This document shows positions 34,905 to 46,900 of a stretch of DNA of 64,000 nucleotides, piece after piece (the first letter of the stretch is position 1; each line of letters opens with the position of its first letter). A program made the position numbers and the translations under genes. The DNA comes from Volvox africanus (lineage: Eukaryota > Chlorophyta > Chlorophyceae > Chlamydomonadales > Volvocaceae): assembly GCA_030268105.1 (NCBI GenBank), contig BSDZ01000011.1, positions 1,178,001-1,242,000 of the forward strand. The letters are read 5' to 3'. The notes under the pieces were generated by a model. It saw only the letters and a list, made by a program, of their open reading frames with translations, made no database searches and had not been told where the DNA came from.

Positions 34905-37703
34905 CTAAGCTGCAACCTTGGGTCCAACGGCGGGGTTCTCCGCCACACAAGCGTCAAACCACTCCACTCGCTTAACGTCCTCCAGGAACTGTACGGCCCA
35001 AGGCGCGCCCTTTGCCGCCTCTGCCTTCTTGATGGCCGCTGCGAGTGCCGCGCCCTGCTCCTTGCGCACCTGCTCAGCGGACTTGCCCAAGTGCTTGTCC
35101 AGGAGTGTGGCAGCGTCGGCCTTAAACGCTTCGAGTTCGGCAATGGCCTGCAACACCCAGGTCGCAGGAAAACGTGATAGATGGCAACTCCATGACGCGG
35201 TCGCTGGGGTGCATGTGTTGCTGCCAGTTTATCAATGCACCTTCCGCAGTGGTGGTGACCGTCTACCTGTGTGCTGCCAGTCTGATATGCGGTGGAATCA
35301 TACGTCTATGATATCATGCGTGTGGTGGTAATGAACATTCAAATAGACGGCCTTGAATTCACTAAGGGCCCTTTCATAACTGTTGCAAACGCAAAAGGCA
35401 CTACTTACGTCCTTCACGGCCGCATGCTGCTGGTATCGGGCGAACTCCTTAAGAACCGCCTGCAGAATTCCAACATAACATGATTTTATCAATTAATCAC
35501 AATCGAATTAACATTATGTTATCAAAGCGCTTGGTGCACCTCGATTGCCATTCATGCTGGAGAGCTGTTCAGGACGCATCGTTCATACGTTCAAGTCTTT
35601 GCAACATATACCAGGATTACAATCATACATGTGTCATAAAGTACCTTGCCCCATCTGCTCTGAAGAGAGCTGCGGTGCTACAAACAGTGTAGGAAATCCC
35701 CTCCCCAGCGTGCTAGATATTCCCTGGGCGATGTCATTAAGAAGTTGGCTTCTGTACAGATTCTGTACAGGGAAACTATCCCACACATGATTTGATTGCT
35801 ATCTTACACCCAATAAACTGTGACCCAAAACCAGGCAGCCACTAAACCCATTTAAAATCAACCTCGCCCATAACCCACATCGTCCGTGGCGCCCTTCTTC
35901 ACTTCCACAAGCAGCTTCGCGGGAATACCGTGGTTAGACGCAATGGCCTGAGTTGTTTATAGAGCGAGGAAGGCGGATGAGCATGTTAGCTACCTGCAGC
36001 ATCTCATTCCCAATCAGATGGAACGTACAAAATATATCGAGACCGGTTTTTATGCCACTTCCAGGCTACTTTGAAGATTTAGGGGCGCATGTGCGCCTGG
36101 TTGCTTTGGAGCGCCCCTCCCGTCCCTTAGATCGACAAACAGAGCATCGATGTTGCTCAATGAACCATCGGATGGAAATGTCAGCCCTTTATTTCAATCC
36201 ATACACAATCCATCTTCTGTCTGTGATGTCTGTCTGTCTGTTCTCAGCCTGCTTTCCATGCAGCAGAAATCCTTTAACCATCCAAGCCTTTTAGTCGCCG
36301 ATTCCTTTGGGCTCCCATTACTGGCAGTTGTACCTCACCTCGACCTTCTTGGCAAACTCCTTATAGGCCGGTGATGCGCCATTAAGTGACAGCGTCGAGT
36401 TCGTTGAGTTCTCGACTTGCTGGACCGCCTCCATCAGGGCTGCAAAGAGCTCGGGGCTCATAAGCGACTGGCTCTTGGTCAGAAGCTCCTTGACGCTGTC
36501 TGCGGTTCCCGCTGTGTCAGCGAGGCGCTTAGAGACCTCAGCAGCAGGATCCTCAAACCCAGCCTGGTGATGGCGTCGTACAAAGACACATTCAAAGCAG
36601 GGGAGGCGTAACCGCAATAGGACAGCGCTATTAATGCTAGCACAAGGCTCATGCGCACAAGCTGGCATCAGTGTTTGAAGGGAAAGGCCCCCTGCGCCAC
36701 TGCATCAGAGGAATGAGGGGCAACATAACCAGTCGTACACGGTGAGACAAGGCAACAGCTGCGCCTGACGTCTCTTACTTCTACGAACCTCAGACGACCC
36801 TAAAATTCCTATTGTTTATGCAAACACACCAGATTATCATACAAATGCCGTATTTTGACGGTCAAGGCTGGTTGGACAGGGTGAAACCATCAGGAAAGAC
36901 ACTTCTATATATAACCCATGCCCCATATTGCGCATTCGTGCCTCCAACGACCCAACGACCCACATCAGACAAAGCGGGGTGTATCGGATGCTCGGATAAG
37001 GGAGCTGCATTCGCACGTTTGAACACAGCGCGGACTCTTTCCGTACGCGAACGCAGATCAACCCTGAACGCCATGATTTCACCTGCTTCCCAAGGTTTCG
37101 CAGCTCAGCGGCATAGCGCTTCACCGGCGACAGATCCGATTTGCTGTAGCTCAGCGGTACATTGATGTTCTGCGGGCAGGTAAACAGATGGGATCGCATG
37201 AGGGCAGGGCGAATGTCGCTGTACTTTCCCAGCGGCCAAGAAGAAGGTATCCACACCTGAAGACCATGCTCCACAATAGCAGCTGCCTTATACTTTTTCT
37301 CGATCTTGCTTGTGAGCTCGAGGGAATCGTCAGCAGTGCTGGGCTCCAGCTTCGCGCCCTTGTAGAGCGAGGTTAGGTAAGCCTTCACCGATGCCTGAGC
37401 ATCCGGGTCTGGATTGCTAAGGTTGTAGAGCACGTCCTTCTTTGAGGGAGCAGCACCTGCCACCATCAAATCGCTATGTTTGCGAAGGCCAAGCTGAGCA
37501 ACTCACTAGTGGGATATCTTACCTGTTGCAAATGCCCGAACCGCGACCTCCTGCGCGCTGCCGGCGAAAGACCGCGACAGCACGCCCTGCATCGTATCGG
37601 CAGAGCAAAACGGGATCAGGGCCTGTCCGCGAATAATTATGTCGACTATCTGTTACATTTCATGGTTATTACGCACCAGGTTGCGCAGCACCAGGCCGTT
37701 CAT
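34905..37703 (-). CDS. ASA4: Mitochondrial F1Fo ATP synthase-associated subunit ASA4
   Basis: Eight minus-strand exons join in phase: 37703-37677, 37622-37523, 37456-37257, 37169-37083, 36563-36339, 35947-35879, 35459-35409, 35147-34905 (333 aa). ASA4 belongs to the peripheral stalk that braces the dimeric mitochondrial ATP synthase of Chlorophyceae and replaces the usual stalk subunits; it is not known elsewhere. Residues ~1-43 (with VLSRSFAGSAQEVAVRAFAT) look like a mitochondrial presequence. The mature part matches what I recall of Polytomella ASA4 along its length: SKKDVLYNLS near the start, SPVKRYAAELRNLG in exon 4, LDKHLGKSAEQVRKEQ and AKGAPWAVQFLEDVKRVEWF in exon 8, and the ending NPAVGPKVAA. 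The protein is mostly helical. The start is uncertain: the ATG at 37703 adds a nine-codon first exon, while an in-frame ATG in exon 2 (about 37590) is an alternative. Confidence 0.93.
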
Positions 37704-40549
37704 CGTGACGGCGGGTCCTAATCGATCAGGTCCGGTCCCGATGAGCCGGGGAAGGTCCGGTTGTTGCAACGACTAGTAGTATGCTATTCTACCGGCCTAG
37801 CAATTCCAAATGGCTGGCAAGGACTCAAAGGGAACACACGACTTGTACGGCTTCCGAGACTGGGTTATATCATTAATGCAATGCCTCTAAACGTCCTATA
37901 GGTAGACGGCTATTGCAAGTATATTAATGCTACTTTATTTTTAAAACTCGCAATGTCAGCTTAAACTGTGCCCGCGCTGGTCGTGCCACAAGCCTACTCT
38001 CCGGGCCTATGTGCACCTGGGCATCTGCTTTATGGGTGTAATGAGAGTTAAGAGCTAAACTTCCCCGCAATCCCTCGTCTGACAAAGGAAACTCCCTACC
38101 ACTTTCATCATTGTCACTAATACCTTCTAATAACCACCATGCCCCTCACAGCTTATTGACCAAAAGATGAGAATCCACGGAGGGGAGTGAGGAAAGCAGT
38201 AACTGTGCACATATAATGTTTACCATGGCTCATGACATCATCAGGCCAAGCCAAAAGTGCGTGTCAGCAGGGTGGGGGCCTCTCAAATTACCCATCCTGC
38301 TTCAGCACTAGCCTTCCATGTTGCAAGTGTGCATGCATACCTGCGCCTGACCTCATGGCCTCTCCTTATCCAGAAGAAATGTCCACAAATCTGAAAGCAC
38401 GTAGGCACCAATCCTATTAATGGTAGTTCAGGTAAGATGGGAAGCCAGACATTCATTGTGAAGCATGGACTGACCCTGGTTCATAGCGCTAACGGCAGCC
38501 GAGCAGACAACGTCCCACAGAAGGCATGGCTGGTCAGGGGTGGCATGATTAACCAAAGACTATGTCTGCATGATGGGATGCGGAAATCCAACAGAGCTGC
38601 TCCATTAGCTTATAATTAATTACCACGACACCATATGCTCAACAGAGATGGCGACGATTCCCCTAGTCATCTGTACGCCACACTGGCAAACCGCAATAAC
38701 AGATCCACGTTCAAGCTCGGCACAAGGCATGGGAAAGGCAGGAAAACCATGAAGGGCTAATCGCCAAAAACGATTCTTTATGGATGTTCTCCCAGGGGAG
38801 GTGCCAGATGCGTGAATGTCTTCGTGCGCATGTGTATCTTAAACAGGCACGTGCTCCATCTGAACAAGGGGCAGGCAGCTGGAAATTGGCGAAGATGGAC
38901 GAGATGGACGAGCAAGCAGGCTGGTGAAAGACGACCACTGGCAGGCTGGATTGCGTCACGGAGGCGAATGAGGTGTATGTCGAGCCACAGTGGGTCATGA
39001 CAGCGCCGACAGCATGACAACATACAGCCTTTGTGACGGAGGTTGAGTGTGGTCTGGCGTTGTTTAATTGGGTGGTAGGTGCAGTGATGAGGTCTGTCCC
39101 TCAGGTCCTCAGCTGTAATTCGTCAGTGTGTGTGGAGGACGAAGGTTCTCATGGAGGGCTTATGGAGGGCAGCCTGCTCCCTGATGGCTTTTCTTCAAGG
39201 GGTTGAGGGGAGAAGGCCGGAGGGGAGATGGATACCGTACTCATTGCCGTCCGTGACAGTGCTGCCTCCGGTGTCGTTCTCTATACATTCGTACGGCAGG
39301 CAGAGGGTATTTTGGTGGATTTGCAATGGATTTGGTCATACATGCTGCCGGGCAAGTGAATGGAGCTCAAACTGATCCGGGCAGCAGTGTTGGTCGGTAT
39401 GGCTCATTCGTCTTCATGACGTTGTGCGGCAGCATTAATGGTGGGGTCAGCAGTAGCGTCGTGGTGGAGGGCAAGGCAGCATTACCAACATGATCCTGCA
39501 AAATGACAGTCGCACGCCATTACCAGCCAGTTAGCGCAACGGCAGCTTTGACTCCTGGGACCGGCGGGGAGGGTGGGGACTCGGGGGACATGACGTACGT
39601 ATGGCTTGTCTCGGACTCAGCCAGGTGGCACTGTGCGGACGGAACGCACCAAGGCAGGGTGTTGCTGCATCGCGAGGATCACATCCGGGTAGTTTATTGG
39701 AAGAGGCTTGGGCGCACCTGGACGCTGAGAGGTGGGGGTAAAAGAACGGACCTTGACTGGAGTGGTAGAGAGAGGGAGGGGCAGCGTGTATATATATGCC
39801 TAGGACACATTAAAGAACCATTCATTGCCATCACTACAGAGGTACAGTGTAGCAATCGCCTTAACGATGCTATATTTCTTATGCGGAAGCATTGGTTTAG
39901 ACGGCCTAGAGAGGGCTTGCAAGAATGGCAATGCAGCAAACTGGTACATTTAATCGAGTCTGGTGGTAGTTGAACGTCGAACAATTTGTCTTGTAATACT
40001 TAATTGTCTGGCCAAAGCACTCCACAAGGGTGATATTTGGTTCAAATACCAAAATGTGCTATGACCTGCTTTTGCAAATTACAAGCTTTTTAGGTATCAC
40101 GCTCGTCGCATGATTACCTGTTAACATTTGTAGGCCAAAGGTATGTTGTTTACTACATTTCTGCCCCCAAATTGAAACGTCTCAGGAGTATTATCATCTC
40201 CTCTTAGACGGGGTTTCATCTTCAGCGGGTCTTAGTCATTCCGAGGCTTTTAATTTCCGCTCATACTCATCAACGGTGTCGGGCAAGGGAGTGGAATGTT
40301 TCAGTGGTGCCTCGGGTTCATAAGTGTTACCTTAGGCATCAGATTCTTTGTTCCAGTTTTTTTCCTCCAGAATCTATACGACAACTCAGACCTTAACAAT
40401 AAATTCCTATTGGTAAATACGTACCTTAATGGGATTTAACCCAGTTTTCAGAAAGGTGAAGCTACTAAAACCTATTTTACTGACTCGATATATTTTATCG
40501 CTTTCCGGCAATCTTGCCGTATTCATGGTAATATCCGTATTACCTGTAA
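37704..40549. other. Gene-poor region upstream of ASA4
   Basis: No supported gene. One plus-strand frame at 39503-39973 stays open for 156 codons but has no recognisable domain and no clear splice or promoter context. Sequence becomes markedly AT-rich beyond about 40000. The ASA4 promoter should be at the low end of this interval. Confidence 0.4.
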
Positions 40550-40756
40550 CTCAAGCGGTTAAAACAAAATAATGAAAAAAGAACCAAAGCCAAAGATGAG
40601 AAATCCTCTAGATTAATTCAACCGACTTATATCGGAGAAATGTTATATTTAGGTCAAACCTATACGGGGATTCAAGCCTTTTGTCTTAAGCGGCGAGAGA
40701 ACAGAGTATTTAAGGTAGATAGAATACCGGAAATTAGTTATTATTCTGACAATTAA
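40550..40756 (+). pseudogene. AT-rich fragment with a WYL-domain-like C-terminus (possible bacterial origin)
   Basis: A 68-codon open frame without a clear start, in AT-rich DNA unlike the flanking genes. Its second half reads IGEMLYLGQTYTGIQAFC, then LKRRENRVFKVDRI, ending at a TAA at 40756. The pattern of a hydrophobic strand, AFC, a charged R-x-E-x-R turn and F-K-V-D-R-I resembles the end of WYL domains in bacterial regulators; that assignment is from memory of the family and is tentative. No upstream helix-turn-helix is visible, so if real it is a fragment. Confidence 0.35.
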
Positions 40757-40873
40757 TAATTATAATCAATATTAGATGAGCCGTTAAGTATGAAATTTAT
40801 AGACGGAAAACCGAGGTGCGACTGGATTAAAGATCATTCTTTATACCTTAGTACTTAACAAAACACCCAATGT

Positions 40874-41008
40874 TGTGTGTGGGATAGGGGGGTACATCAC
40901 CCGTGGCCACTAACCTGGCAGTCCCTACCTTCCCCGGTATTTCGGGGCACCCTCATCCGGTCTCCCATGCCAACTTCTCCGAAATCAGTGCTTTTCCCAG
41001 GTTCAGCA
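40874..41008 (+). repeat. 135-bp repeat, copy 1 (inverted relative to 52931-53065)
   Basis: This stretch, beginning TGTGTGTGGGATAGGGGGGT and ending CCCAGGTTCAGCA, recurs as its reverse complement at 52931-53065 with no difference that I could find. Flanking sequences differ, so the ends are sharp. No terminal inverted repeats or coding capacity were seen. Confidence 0.9.
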
Positions 41009-41611
41009 CCCACCACCAGCATCCAGCGGAATCTGCCGAATCAACTAAGGCGTCAACTCCGCTCCTGGTCAGCTCGCAGGTCACTATAATTGGGGTCGTC
41101 ACCGTTCATCGACATGGGGGCACCCTGCCCTCAACTTTGGGTCTTTGGCCCGCTTTCGGTCGGGGTAGATCCTGGAACTCCAATGTTGTATATGTGACCC
41201 AATGAAGGGTGGTATCGAAAGATACCGGTTATTGTGCCAGAGCCCGATTATATATATAGCATCACAGACCAAGTCGTACTTGGGATGCCATAGGGCCTAG
41301 AATCGGGCGTGACCTTCAGAAGTCACTACGACAAACGGAAAATCAGAGAACCAGGAACAAGATGTTCCACCTTTTACCATTCAGTCGGTAAAAGGCCCAG
41401 TCCATCCAGGTTATGGACTACCGACAGGTTCGGTATTTCGGGAGGTTGTTACTATTGACGGTTGGCGGCTGAGGCCAAATCCGTAATCCTGATTCGCGAT
41501 GGGATTATGAACGGGTAAAGTGGTAGTTAGTTAAATTATGATTATCAACAATAAACAAGTAATCATTATCTCTTAATCATTCACTGAAATACATTAAGGA
41601 TACAACAACTA

Positions 41612-42290
41612 GTCCCCCTCTAGATGCAGCGTGCCGATGCATGAGAAGAAAGCAATCAGGATCAAGTAGGGCAGCATCAGAGAGAGCCCTCCTTAGTCTG
41701 TGCCCGTAGCTTCATCAAGCAGGGGTTTCAAGTCAGGGGTGAAGTTACGTGCCGGCTTCCAGCTACTGTGCTCAGATGAATACCCGGACCACTTAACCAG
41801 GTGCTCTTGCACGTTGCGCTTGCGCTTACCCTTGCCAACATGTCGTGAGCGGTAATCTAGGATACGTTCGACAGCATACAGGGTCTGCTTCCCCGACAGC
41901 CAGGTAGAGGGGCTGGCTTCCGTAACAGGGGGGATGCTTTTGTTAAAAAGCTCAGGCAGAGTACCCCGATATGGACGTATGAGAGAGACATGGAATGTGG
42001 GATGAATACGTAGGTCAGATGGGAGTTGCAACTCTACAGCCACCGAACCTACCATACGCACTATAAGGTAAGGCCCCACGAAGCGTGGTGATAACTTACG
42101 GGATCCAACGGCCAGGGAGCGAAGATTTTTCGTGCTCAACACAACCAGCTGTCAGTTGGTGAAGATGACATCCTTCTTGGACTTGTTATAATAGTCCATA
42201 GCCCGTTGCTGTGCGGCTTCTAGAGGCCCCCCCAGCAACTCCTCCTAAACACGGCAGCGAGGGCAGCGACACATGAAGCCATACTGCTTA
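41612..42290 (-). mobile_element. Ty3/gypsy chromovirus integrase C-terminus with chromodomain
   Basis: On the minus strand, 42142-41693 encodes the end of a gypsy integrase (VVLSTKNLRSLAVGSRKLSP, then FVGPYLIVRMVGSVAVELQL, HPTFHVSLIRPYRG) followed by a chromodomain (YAVERILDYRSR, EHLVKWSGYSSEHSSWKPAR) and a stop. The same frame continues upstream to about 42290 (PLEAAQQRAMDYYNKSKKDV) but is interrupted by a TGA at about 42157. Downstream, the purine-rich GAGGGGGAC followed by TAGTTGTTG (about 41622 to 41605, minus strand) looks like a polypurine tract leading into a 3' LTR. Reverse transcriptase and RNase H are absent, so this is a truncated copy. Confidence 0.88.
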
Positions 42291-43902
42291 TGAAGCACCC
42301 TACGCCGTACCTGACGATAGGGCGGGGCACTGGCAGCTTCTTGGGCCTGAAACGTGAACATACTGGGGGATGCATAAGGAGCGGGGGCGCAACCCAAAGA
42401 GGGGAGCCACTACAAATTATGCGTTTCTGTATGTCTGTATGTGTGTGTATGTATGTTGGGGGGAGCAGCAGAGGGCACCATAATCTCTACAGGGCCCTAC
42501 TTGCTTGCCCCACGTTCATCTGTCGTTGGGATTCGTCGCCCTCGTCGTGATGCCGTCAATGTCACCAAGTTCCCGCCGCCCCCCGACTCAGGCGCAGCAC
42601 CAGTCGGGCCCAACTTCGCCCGCGGTCCCTTGCTCCCCGTAGCAGCCGCCGTGGGGTCGTGAAGGATGCTCTCGGTGCCCATGCTGCTGCTGCGGCTGCT
42701 ACTGCTTCCGCCCAGTCGCCCACCCCCAGTGTGGTCGTTGTAGGTGCAGCCGTTGCTCTGCGTGGTCATCAAATCATGGAGTGCAGTAGGCGGCTGGCAA
42801 GAGGCAAATGAGGGCCAAAACCAAGATTGCCTAAAGGCAGGACCCAAGCCTTCGCAGACACCCGTGTTGTAACCACAACCACATACCGTAGAAATGACGG
42901 TAGCCAAAGAACAGTGCTGGCATTTTGTACTGCAGTGGCAGTGGCTAGGCTTGGCCAACAACTAAGACGACGCCATATCCAATGTTTGGGCTGCCCGCAA
43001 CATACGTCCCGAAATACCAAGTGCTACGTTGAGAGACTCGCCGCATTTCGCAGGCTTTTAATAATGATTGGGCTACACCTGCAAGAAGTATGGTGATCGT
43101 GCGCGCCTAATGCCCCCTACCAACAACTGAAAAAGCGTCGGAAGGGCAGACTGCATAAGCGCCGTCGGGGTCGAAATATCTTTCGAATCGTGTTTAAAGA
43201 TTCCAACTTATAGAATGCTAGTTCACGTAAGTTAAGCCTCCATTTGAGCAGGTAGGGACCTGTGGACCCGTCTCCGTTTTTGCATCAACCAGCTCCGTGT
43301 GCGTATAGTTAATAAATCAGGAGAGCGCATTCATCATTATATTTCCTAAGCTATCAATAAGGCAGGCATGTTCTACAGGCGCGTTTTGTCGCCATCATAA
43401 AATGGTATTTGACATGCGTTCAACAGCGCATCCCAAGCAAAAGAGCGCATATCATAAAAGCTGCAATATATTTGCCCTTGGCGTGGCTGGAGTGCTAACC
43501 TTTGAAAAGAACAGGAAGTTCCGAAACGAACGACAGTTGCGACCTGTGACGGGGGTGGAACCAAATAGTACGAAAAATAAACTCAGCTTATCAAACAAAT
43601 AATGGTTATAATGCGTAAAATCTAAGAAGAACGAGAGTTCGTGAGTCACTTTCTCCCTTAGTTCAAGAAGTCGTTAGAAAACGGCAGTCAACTTCCGTAC
43701 ACTCTCCGTGCTGCCACGCAACAAGTAAGATATGCTAACGTCTCTTTGCACATTAAACGGTCTGCCATGAGTTACCAACGGTCCATTAATGCTAAAGTGG
43801 ACCCTTGAAGATGTCATCTCAGGTATTAATAAGTTAGGCCAGCGCTTGAAAACTTGGCTAATACAGGCTTCAAGGGCATTTTATCGTTGTGAAACTCGCC
43901 GC
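42291..43902. other. Gene-poor region upstream of cereblon
   Basis: No supported gene; serine/glycine-rich open frames around 42440-42960 are on both strands and have no domain. The cereblon promoter is expected near the high end. Confidence 0.4.
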
Positions 43903-46900
43903 ATGGCTGAGCAGTCAGGATCCCAGTCGCCCTTGGCAGCTGCTGGAGCGGAATCTAGCAGCGAGGACGAAGATGAAGCCGCGCGTGGGGGCATGGAAAG
44001 GGTCTCTAGCTTCGATCTTGACGCAGCAGGTATTCCACATGGCGCGCGACATCCGCATAGGGACCCCGCTCGAACCGCCTCAACCATCCCCCGCCTCTCA
44101 GCCGGCCAAACCCAGATTGCGCTTTCGCGTTATGAATCGCCCCCTTGCGAATAGCACCACCACTTGTCGTGGCCCCGCAGCTATTCGAGCTATAGATTCA
44201 GTAAGCGTGTTATTGCATGACCCAGGTCAAAGAACACCCAAAGTACGGCATTCAACCCAGACCTGAAACCGTGGTGGGTGTCAGTTACACGACAGCGTAT
44301 CGCGCATGCCGGCATTAGCTTCTTAAGATTTGGTATTCTTAAGTACCTTTCTCAGCGTGTGGGTTTGTAAGTGCGCGTTGTCTCCTTGGTAAATGAACTT
44401 GCTCATTGCACCTTACATGTTGCCGTACATGTACGTGCAAACGATATGGGTTTCATAATCATGTTGAGGAGCCGCTGTCTACTTTACGGGTAACTCCCTC
44501 TTCCTCCCCCCTTTCCCCGCATGAACACACACACACACATAAATGCCAACACACTCGCACATGTTTCGCAGATGGCGGGACGGAAGCGGCACCTCGCCAC
44601 TTTGACCCAAACACAGTGGCGCAGCACCGATACCTGGGAGGTACGATACTAATCTGATTTCCTGACGGATCGACAGACGGACGGGCGGATGGGCGGACGG
44701 GCGCACGGACAAATCGACTGGAGGACATTACGTCCGAGAGGTCGAAGACGCACACACCGAGTGGATCCCGGAAGGACTGCGTTCGGGCTCCGGCTTTGGG
44801 GGATTGAGACTTAGGGTTTGAGGCTTTGTGCCCCTCATACACACATCCTCCACCAGGGACGCCAAATGCACGCGAGCTCCTCGCTGAGTGACGGCGCTGC
44901 CTTTCCCGCCCTCTGCCGTCCTCCCCAGACGTGGACGAGCTGGCGGGTAGCTCCCAGCTGCTGGAGGAGGGCGCTACCTACGTACTGCCACTTTTCCCCC
45001 TCAGTGGTGGGGAAATGGCGGGGCGCGAGGCAAATGTGAAAACGATGTACACCGTTAATCACTGTGCCGTACACTCGTACACTGGGTTGACGGAAACCCA
45101 TGCGATGACTCTGCGTGTCCAAGCCGGAAGCCTCTAGCCACAGGACACAGGACGGGGAGCCGAGCCGAAAGCGGGGTAGATGCTATCACCTCGCCACTGC
45201 CGCCATAACATGCACCTCTCCCTCTGTACCTCATGCCCTGGTGAATGTCGCCGTACCTGTGTCGGGGTCGTTTCCCCGCGTTGAATGCGTGTGTATGTGT
45301 GTGTGTGTGTGTTTTCCTTCTCCTGCCTCTACTCGGTGGTACATTACTGCTCCAGCCGCCGCATGCAGCTCCCGTACATTCTCCCTCCCCCTCCCCCCCC
45401 TCCCCCTCGTTCCTTCAGTATCATCACCAGGATTCGTTTCATTCGCCTTCCCCTCCCCCTTCCCACCCACCGAATGGAAGGTGTGGTGCTGCTGCCGGGT
45501 GAGGTGCTGCCGCTCTTCCTACATTCCGCCTCCGACATACTTAAGCTGGAACGTGCGCTGCGATTGCCAGCAGGGGAGCCCACGGCGCGGCTGATCGCTG
45601 TGGTGGGCGGGTCGGGCGAGGCACGGGGCACCCGGGGAGGGGGATTGCGGGAGGACTGGGAGGATTAACGAATGCGGTCCTTTGAAGGGACTTAAAAGTA
45701 GACTAGGCCATATCCCCTCTCCTCTCCTCCCTGCGGTAAGGTTTGTGGGAAAGGGGGGGGGGTCGGCGACATGGTGTTAAGAGGTGCGCAGGGAGGCGAA
45801 GGGAAGTAATCCCCCGGAGGGCCCGGGGAGAGGGCCCGGGGGTAGGGGCTGACGTTGGCGGGTATTGTAGCGCAGCGCAGGTCGCAGAAGTCGCAGCAGC
45901 ACCACATCCCTCTCACTGCTCCCACCACAGCCATTATACCCTCAGCCGCACCATTGCTCGCTCCCCCTCCCCCTCCCCCTCCCCCTCCCCCCCGATGTGG
46001 ATGTGACCCAGTGCCCTTTAGTGACCGCTCGCTGCTGCCGGGGAGGGGAGAGGCACACCGCAGATTCGTCCCTCACACCGCGGCCTCTGTCACCACGCAT
46101 ACCCTCACTCGGTCTCCGGACCCGAAAGCCTTGACCCGGACCTCCGTCTTGCAATTGGAAACCATCAATCTGCACATCTCATTTATGCGCCTGCCCCCAC
46201 GGTACCATAGTACGAACTCTGCCGTACTTTCCATTGTCATTTGTGCCCTCTGCCTTCCCCTCAGCTGCCCCGCTCATTCCAGATCCCCCCTCTGCCACCT
46301 CGTTCCTTCAGTATCAGCACCAGGATTAGTTTCATTCGCCTTACCTCCCCCTCCCCCTCCCCTTCCCCCTCCCCCCTTCACCTCGGTCCGTCTCTCCATC
46401 GGTCGGTGAGTAGACGCACGAGTCCTGGCACTCCATTCTGTCAACAGTGGGCTGTACGGCCGAAGTACGGCGAATGCGAAGAAACTTCGAACTTCGGGAT
46501 GGCGGCCAGGCCGCTGCCGCTGCCGCTGACGGGGGACCCTGGCGGGTGTCTGTGGTGGCGGTCGTGGCGCGGGGTCGGCAGCGGCTGCTCCTGGACAGGG
46601 CGGCACTCAATGACACCTTCCGAGTGCGGGCGCGGGTGCTACCCGAGGGACTGGCAGAGGCGCCGCCGCGGCAGGCGAGTGGGGCATGGCGGCGGACGGG
46701 AGGGTGGAGCAGAAGCGGATGGAAAGGTGGCGGTAAGGGGGCAAGGGAGCTGAGAAAGGGTGTTCCAGCAGTACAAAGCGTATGAGGTGCGGTGCAGTGC
46801 ATCACATGTGCAGATGTTCACATCGGGGTGGTAGGTAGTAGTGTCTTAGCTTTTAGTTGTGCCGTACGAAGGCAGGTAAAGAAGCCGAGAGGGGGCTAAG

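Noticed and set aside
39503..39973. 156-codon plus-strand frame
   Set aside because: No recognisable domain, no upstream promoter signal and no splice partners; length is within chance for this composition.
45719..46010. Possible extra cereblon exon between 45602 and 46414
   Set aside because: G- and C-rich frames here have no Lon-domain similarity and joining them breaks the phase.
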